Positions 58,900-64,000 of a DNA stretch of 64,000 bases are shown here, in pieces. Position 1 is the stretch's first letter; the number at the start of each line of letters is the position of its first letter. This DNA is from Lomentospora prolificans. Its lineage: Eukaryota > Ascomycota > Sordariomycetes > Microascales > Microascaceae. Position numbers and translations under genes: made by a program. The stretch lies in NCBI GenBank assembly GCA_029532625.1, contig JARFXM010000006.1:2418001-2482000 (forward strand). Reading direction: 5' to 3'. The notes below the pieces were generated by a model. That model did not search any database, had not been told where the DNA came from, and saw only the letters and a list, made by a program, of their open reading frames with translations.

Positions 58900-60770
58900 G
58901 TGCCACCCTTTACTTCTCACACTTCTCCTCCCTCCCCTTCTGCAGCTCTGCGAGTTGCATCGACTGCTGCTGCTGAGTGCATTCTCCTTCCCGCAGTGTC
59001 AGGTGAACAACTGGACCACCACCACCACAACAACCAAGACCTCGTCCTCCGCAGCCGTTCTTCCGGCGGCCGCGTCCAAAACTCAGTCCCAACGGATCCC
59101 CACGCTTTCACGAACCCTCCAATACCAACCCCGGCCTCCGTAGTGATAGATGACTCTAGAAACCCGAGAATCTACAGCCCCTCTGTTCAACCCGCTTATC
59201 CAGGTCTCGCGTCACCGACCACCGAACAACACGTCGATCAGCAACAGCAACAACAACCCCTTGCTGTAGATTCTCCCGCGGCCCTTGTCGCGGAAACTGT
59301 CGCTCCTGCCGTCCCTCGCCTGCCGCCGCCACCACCACTGCCCCTTGCCGATAATTCTCAACGGGTTGGACGCCCCACGAAATCCTCCCAGAAAAAACCG
59401 CATCATCATCAACAACCACAAGCTTCGTCCAGTTCGAAAAATCAACAGGGCCAGCAACGCCTACACTCGCCCTTCCGGAATCGCGCCGCCTCAGCGAGTC
59501 CCCACCGTCCCCGTCGGCCCGGTGCTGCTCGCCTTTGGAACCCGACAAATTCGACGCCACGGGCGCCGAAAACCTCCAAAACCATCCGCAAGCGGCGTCC
59601 GTCGACTCCTCCGCTTCCCTCTGTCCCCCTCTCTCACCCTGTCATCAGGACCGAAACCGACGCCGACAAACCTCCCGGCACTGGTTCCGGCGATACTCCT
59701 CTCCTATCGCTGACCGAGCAGCGGCAGACGAAGCATCCCGCCCAGTCGAGACCGAGCCTACAAATTGAGCATTGCGGTGCCAGCGAAAAGCGAATCAGTC
59801 TTCCCCGGGCTGTCCGCCATTCGTACGACGAGAAGCGCTCGGCGAACCCCACCCCTACGCCCACCAACTCCGATCCAAGTGACTGGCCGTTCCCCGCCGC
59901 CATACAGGAGCAGACAGATTCGTCTGCCTCGAAGAAATTAGATAAGGGCAAGGACAAGGAAATCATAATGGCCATCCCCGACGTAACTATAACCGACGAT
60001 CGCGGCTCGCGCTCGTTCTCGAAGGACCTGGAGCGAGGACCCGACGTCCTTGATCCCCGGCTCTCCGGAATCTCTGTTCCCGATGGAATCGGCTCCCCGG
60101 TCTCGTCCTCCAACTCCTCCATCATGGGTGAGGATGTCGGCCGCGATGCCACCCAGGAATGGGGGCCACAGCACCCTTGCTTTCCCCACCTCAACCCCTA
60201 CGTACCTGTAGGTTCGCCTGAATATACGTCCACTCGCATCATTCGCGTGCGTCGTGACTTCCTCGTCGCCGGCGACCTCGCCCCGACATTCTCCAACACA
60301 TACCCCGACATCTTGGACCCTGTCGGCTTCTCAGAGCAAGAATTCCGCCGCGTCATTCAGAAGCTCAACTCCGACCTCATCCGTATACATAACCCGTATA
60401 GCTGGCGCAACGTATTAGACGCGACGATGGGGCTCATCACCGGATGGATCTGGGACGATTTAGGCCTGACGGGCGCCAAAGCACAGCTTAATGCCTTGGA
60501 GAAGTGGATTGAGAGGTGGAATCTGGAGATGGAAAAGACGCTTGGGAGTGACGAGGGGTTGTTCCCCCCCAAAATTATACCGCTGAGGAAAACGGCGTAC
60601 ATGACGGTATGTTGAGAACCTTAAAATCCTCCCGTTTTGAAGACTTGAGATCTAATGTCGGATGAAAGCTCGATATACAAATACCGGATCCAGAGATTGC
60701 GGCCGTACCGGCTACTCCGAGCGAACACGGGGGTTTTTCCGATAATAATGCCGTCGAGGCGGTGTCATAG
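58900..60770 (+). CDS. ERF4: ERF4/Golgin A7-type subunit of Ras palmitoyltransferase
   Basis: Exons ..60606 and 60669..60770 are joined by a 62-nt intron (gtatgt, ctaat branch, gaaag), turning AYMT into AYMTLDIQIPDPEIAA and ending DNNAVEAVS. The Golgin_A7/ERF4 domain covers roughly residues 447-585 when numbered from 58900: IIRVRRDFLVAGDLAPTF, FRRVIQKLNSDLIRIHNPYS and WIWDDLGL. Erf4 partners the DHHC enzyme Erf2 in palmitoylating Ras at the ER. Residues before about 440 are disordered, with Gln, His, Pro and Ser runs (QQQQQQ, PPPPPLPL). The frame is open from about 58846 but has no ATG until 59968, and 58900 is a GTG. An upstream first exon is therefore likely and the true start is unknown. 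Confidence 0.82.
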
Positions 60771-61850
60771 TTCGCTTTCGACGCGGCCTCTCCTTTTAAC
60801 TCCGCCTTTTTCAACGCCTCGAACTTCTTGCACTCTCCCCTTCAGTTGTTCGACTTCTGAGAGACTGTTTCGACGTCCATCTTCTTTCTTGATACCAATA
60901 GAGCATGACTGCGCGGCGTTTTTGCGGTTCTAACCGTTTCCATGTTTCGTTTTCTCTAAACACCTCTCTTCGATTTACTCTTAGAGGCTCTACTCTAGCG
61001 ACCTCGTTCGGGACGGTGTTGTTTGATTTCTGAATAGCGCTTCTTCCACTTTGTTCGCGGCGGGATCCCTCCTTACGAGAGACTCTCGTGAGCTTTTTCT
61101 TCTTTCTCTCTTTGCGAATGATACGAATACCTTGGGATGCTTTTAGGGGGTTTGCCTTTGTGAAGGCGGTTTGGAAAACCTGGACAATCTGTTGTTTTTA
61201 TTATCCATGTAATGTATTCCCCTGTTTTTCTTCTATTTTGCCCAAGCAACAGGGAAGGGACTGGGGCGAGGTGTAGGTGTAAATGACGAGGAGGATCAAA
61301 GATACCAGTCAGACAGGAAGTATATATATGTTGAATTTTACGTTCTAGTATATTGGGCTTTTATCAGCTTGTGAGAAGCTATGAGTGGAAGGATGTTCTT
61401 CTCTTTCGGCCGATTGATTACACAGCTAACTAATGGGTCTCCTCTGAGGAGCGGTTCCTTTTGACAACACATAGACACCGCTATCTATGGCTCAACTCGG
61501 CGTCGTCCCCCACGGCTCTGAACTTGGCCTCCGCGCAGGACCCTTCGTTCTGTACTCCAAACCCGAGTTTCCACTGCAGCCACGGGTATGTTGGGGAGAT
61601 AGTTGGCGGACGTGCCTGCCCTAGGCGGTGGGCCCGGCGCAAACATCCCGCTCAGAGGAACCGGTGCCAGAGGGATTCCTGCTGACACAGAGCAGGGTCC
61701 CGGACTCCTTCCGGCGAAACATAGAGCGTGCCACGAAGAAGGGGTTGAAAGCTTTTGGGAGAGGAGGGATATATTGCCGGGTCGACGTGGCTGGGGACTG
61801 GCTGCCCGACCCTCCTAGAGACTTGGTAAATGACCTAACACCCCGTTCCG
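60771..61850. other. Convergent intergenic region between ERF4 and the STE3 receptor
   Basis: About 1.1 kb of T-rich 3' flank on the left and the 3' flank of the receptor gene on the right. No gene seen. Confidence 0.6.
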
Positions 61851-63087
61851 TTAGCACATTTGCGTCTTTCGCCCGGCTTGGGAGTCAACGTACTGCGAAG
61901 TCTCCGAGAGTGCCAGGATCCCCGTCGCAGACAGGTCCTCGAGGTGCTTCCTATCTGGGTCGTACTCCTCCTCCAGCCTGGGGAAGAACCTGCCCAAGCC
62001 TACGGCGAGCAGGCCCATCCTATACATATTCATGGCGTCCTTGGTCATGCCGAAAAAGATAAAGATGGGGATCGCCGTGACGATGGCGATGTACCTGTCA
62101 ACGAGGGCGACGACGTCGATGGCGCTCGTGGGCAGCAGCATGATTGCGTTCCAGGGGCGGCCGTCGCGGGTGCCGTCGCGCAAGGCGGAGAAGTCGTAAG
62201 CAGAGAAGGGGCCGAAGTGGATGATGCTGTTGACGCCGAAGAGTACGGCGACGGGGAAGTAGGGAACGATGATGGAGGTGGTCATGCGGTAGAGGCGGCG
62301 GCGGGCACGGCGGGCGCGGTTGCTGGCGACGCTGTTGGAGGTTGTGAGGATGGAGGTTGTTGTTGCTGCGATCTGCTTGTAGCGGAGGTAGATGACAACT
62401 AGACCGTAGATGTGAGTCGATAATTTTTTCGTGTCTTATTATCCTGTGTGGTGAGGACAAGTACTTACTCGCGTGGTAGACGGCTCCAAAGGCGCACAAC
62501 GGGTGAGCCATGATGAAGAATACGATCAAGGGCCACGAGCTATCAGGCATCCATATACACCCGGACAGGGTCATGATGCTGTACCGATGCGCGGTGAGGG
62601 GGTAGATCCAGGCCAACTGGACCAGAGGAAACGGAAAGATGATGAGGGCCTGCATGAGGTTCCTCCGCCTCACCTCCTTGGGGCTGGGCGAGTCGGCGCG
62701 CGTCAAGCTGATCTGTTGGGCGAGGTGGCGCATGATGGCAAAGGCGCTGGTGGCGTAGACCATGAGGAGGGGGTAGTGGACGTAGGGAAAGATGTCGCAG
62801 TAGCCCTCGCCGTGCCACCAGGGCGCCGTGTCGTCGGAGCGCCAGATGAGGGCGTTGGCGACGGTGAAGCAGTTGAGGAGGAAGGTGGCGGAGATGAAGA
62901 TGACGGCGGCGAATTCGCCGTTGCGGGCGAGGATGCGGAGGGGCACGATGATGGAGAGGTTGGCGAGGATGCCGAGGACGACGCGGGCTATTAGGTTGGC
63001 GGTTACGTGGGAGGGCGGGGTGGGAGCTTTGATGGAGGCGGGGATGGTGAGGGTTGGGTTACCAAGGTCTATGATGAGGGGAGACAT
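61851..63087 (-). CDS. STE3-type pheromone receptor (class D GPCR)
   Basis: Two exons, complement of 61851..62398 and 62469..63087, give 388 residues. The 70-nt intron (gtaagt .. gtctag) joins GAVYHA to IVIYLRYKQIA. Seven membrane spans are visible, for example VVLGILANLSIIVPLRIL, AVIFISATFLLNCFTVANALIW, LMVYATSAFAIMRHLA, NLMQALIIFPFPLVQLAWIY, WPLIVFFIMAHPLCAFG, SIIVPYFPVAVLFGVNSII and YIAIVTAIPIFIFFGM. The loops include RRARRRLYRM. STE3 receptors bind the lipid-modified a-factor-type pheromone and signal through a heterotrimeric G protein during mating. The ATG at 63087 starts MSPLIIDLG. A TATATA element lies about 65 bp upstream. The C-terminal tail is short for the family, ending RKTQMC. 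Confidence 0.9.
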
Positions 63088-64000
63088 GATGGGTAGAAGG
63101 AAGGTGAGGGGGGCCGGTATTACGGAGGGTCCTGCCCTCGGTTATTGGGTATATAAGTGGACTTGAGATGCTGTGCTGGAAAGACAACTAGAAACAAAAT
63201 CGCGATCAAGAGTTGGCTGGATTGCGAAGGATGAGACGGTGGGCGAAAGCTTCTGGTCGGGCTCATATATAGCATGTATTGGCTTGTCTAGCCTGTATAG
63301 CTTGTCTACTGATAGAGGTAGAGAAAGAAGCGAATCGTCTGAGCGAAAAGATCGAGTATCTTGGCCTCAGGAGAGTTCCATCAGAACTGGGTGGGATGAC
63401 TTGGTGCCCTGACCTGACCGAAAAGGCCGACTGAAACGGGATGAGAAGAGAGCTATCACTGCCAGAGCACACCGTGAGGGTCATCAAGCTCAAAAAGTAG
63501 ATTATCTATCTTATTATCTGAGCCGTCCGACCTCTTTCTCAGGGCGACCCATGCGACATAGGGAGACCAGAAGCGGGCTGAAATATCAGCCTCGCGAAGA
63601 GAGAAGTGATAGAATGGAAATGCAACTTCTTCCACCCTTCGCCATATGCCCCATAGGTGCCATAAAAGGATCGAGGCCCACAGCACGCAGGGACATGGGA
63701 TCGAGGTCTCGACCTTGGGTGTGAGCTGTGCTGCATGTAAGACGCGCGAAGTTAGACCTATTCCTGGCCGGTCCAGCATATATTTTATTTCCGTGCGGGT
63801 CAGAGGAAGGGAGATACCCTTGGTGGTAGTTGATAACGACATGGTATGAGATGTTAAGAGCTTCCTTGTTCTGAAAAGGTTGAGCAATCCTGTGGGTTTC
63901 CACCCTTGGTGGGTTGAAGGAGAGAAAGATAAAACGACATGTAGCACCTCGCATTACGATGCCGTTTGCCATCAGATACGCCCTCAAACAAAAACGTAAC
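63088..64000. other. Promoter region of the STE3-type receptor and unassigned flank
   Basis: A TATATA element (minus strand) is at about 63149-63156, close to the receptor ATG. The rest, to the window end, has only short frames without recognised motifs (for example minus 63456-63947). Confidence 0.5.

Noticed and set aside
58181..59143. 320-codon plus-strand frame starting ATGATG
   Set aside because: No motif, Pro/Ser/Leu-rich from a C/T-rich leader, and overlapping the ERF4 frame. Kept only as a possible leader or first-exon source.
1..64000. CRISPR arrays, integrated phage, transposase genes or a biosynthetic gene cluster
   Set aside because: No regularly spaced repeats, no terminal repeats with a transposase, and no PKS/NRPS/terpene signature enzymes were found on either strand.

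Overview
This window is nuclear DNA of a filamentous ascomycete, most likely a Sordariomycete. The evidence is short spliceosomal introns (about 49-116 nt, GT..AG, often with a gctaac or ctgac branch site just before the acceptor), GPI-anchored Ser/Thr-rich secreted protein architecture, and a STE3-type pheromone receptor. There is no bacterial-style operon, rRNA, recognisable tRNA or CRISPR array. All calls come from reading translations, splice signals and remembered family motifs. No database search was run.

Layout. Bases 1-8.2 kb hold the 3' part of a coiled-coil protein, the CCR4-NOT deadenylase CAF1/POP2 (minus), the complex I subunit NDUFB3/B12 (plus, three exons) and the GID ubiquitin-ligase subunit FYV10/GID9 (minus). 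From 11.4 to 20.2 kb lie a CBF1-type bHLH factor (plus), a large secreted VWA7-like GPI protein (plus, five exons) and a DUF2235 alpha/beta-hydrolase (minus, five exons). From 24.2 to 28.6 kb are an acyl-CoA synthetase-like AMP-binding enzyme and a divergent GFA-fold zinc protein (both plus). From 33.7 to 42.8 kb are a GH1 beta-glucosidase (plus, with a 492-nt first intron), a DUF924 protein (plus) and a DUF4203 multi-pass membrane protein (minus). The 42.8-58.8 kb stretch is gene-poor. It contains a heavily decayed CCCH zinc-finger plus RBR ubiquitin-ligase relic (minus) and a small Nudix hydrolase (plus). The right end has an ERF4-type palmitoyltransferase cofactor (plus) and a STE3-type receptor (minus).

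The genes are mostly unrelated housekeeping functions (mRNA decay, respiration, ubiquitin ligase, transcription, lipid activation, glycoside hydrolysis, protein palmitoylation, mating). I see no biosynthetic cluster, mobile element with a readable transposase, or defence island. Long intergenic spacers (2.6 to 7 kb) suggest an expanded genome.

The observations most worth checking are: an intron in the DUF2235 gene whose donor reads AT and whose best protein-level solution is AT..AC; an in-frame proline/glutamine-rich stretch upstream of CAF1 broken only by two TAG codons; the multi-lesion RBR relic; a VWA-like protein without a metal-binding motif; and a GFA protein lacking the central cysteine pair. 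I did not find a convincing new multi-gene system.
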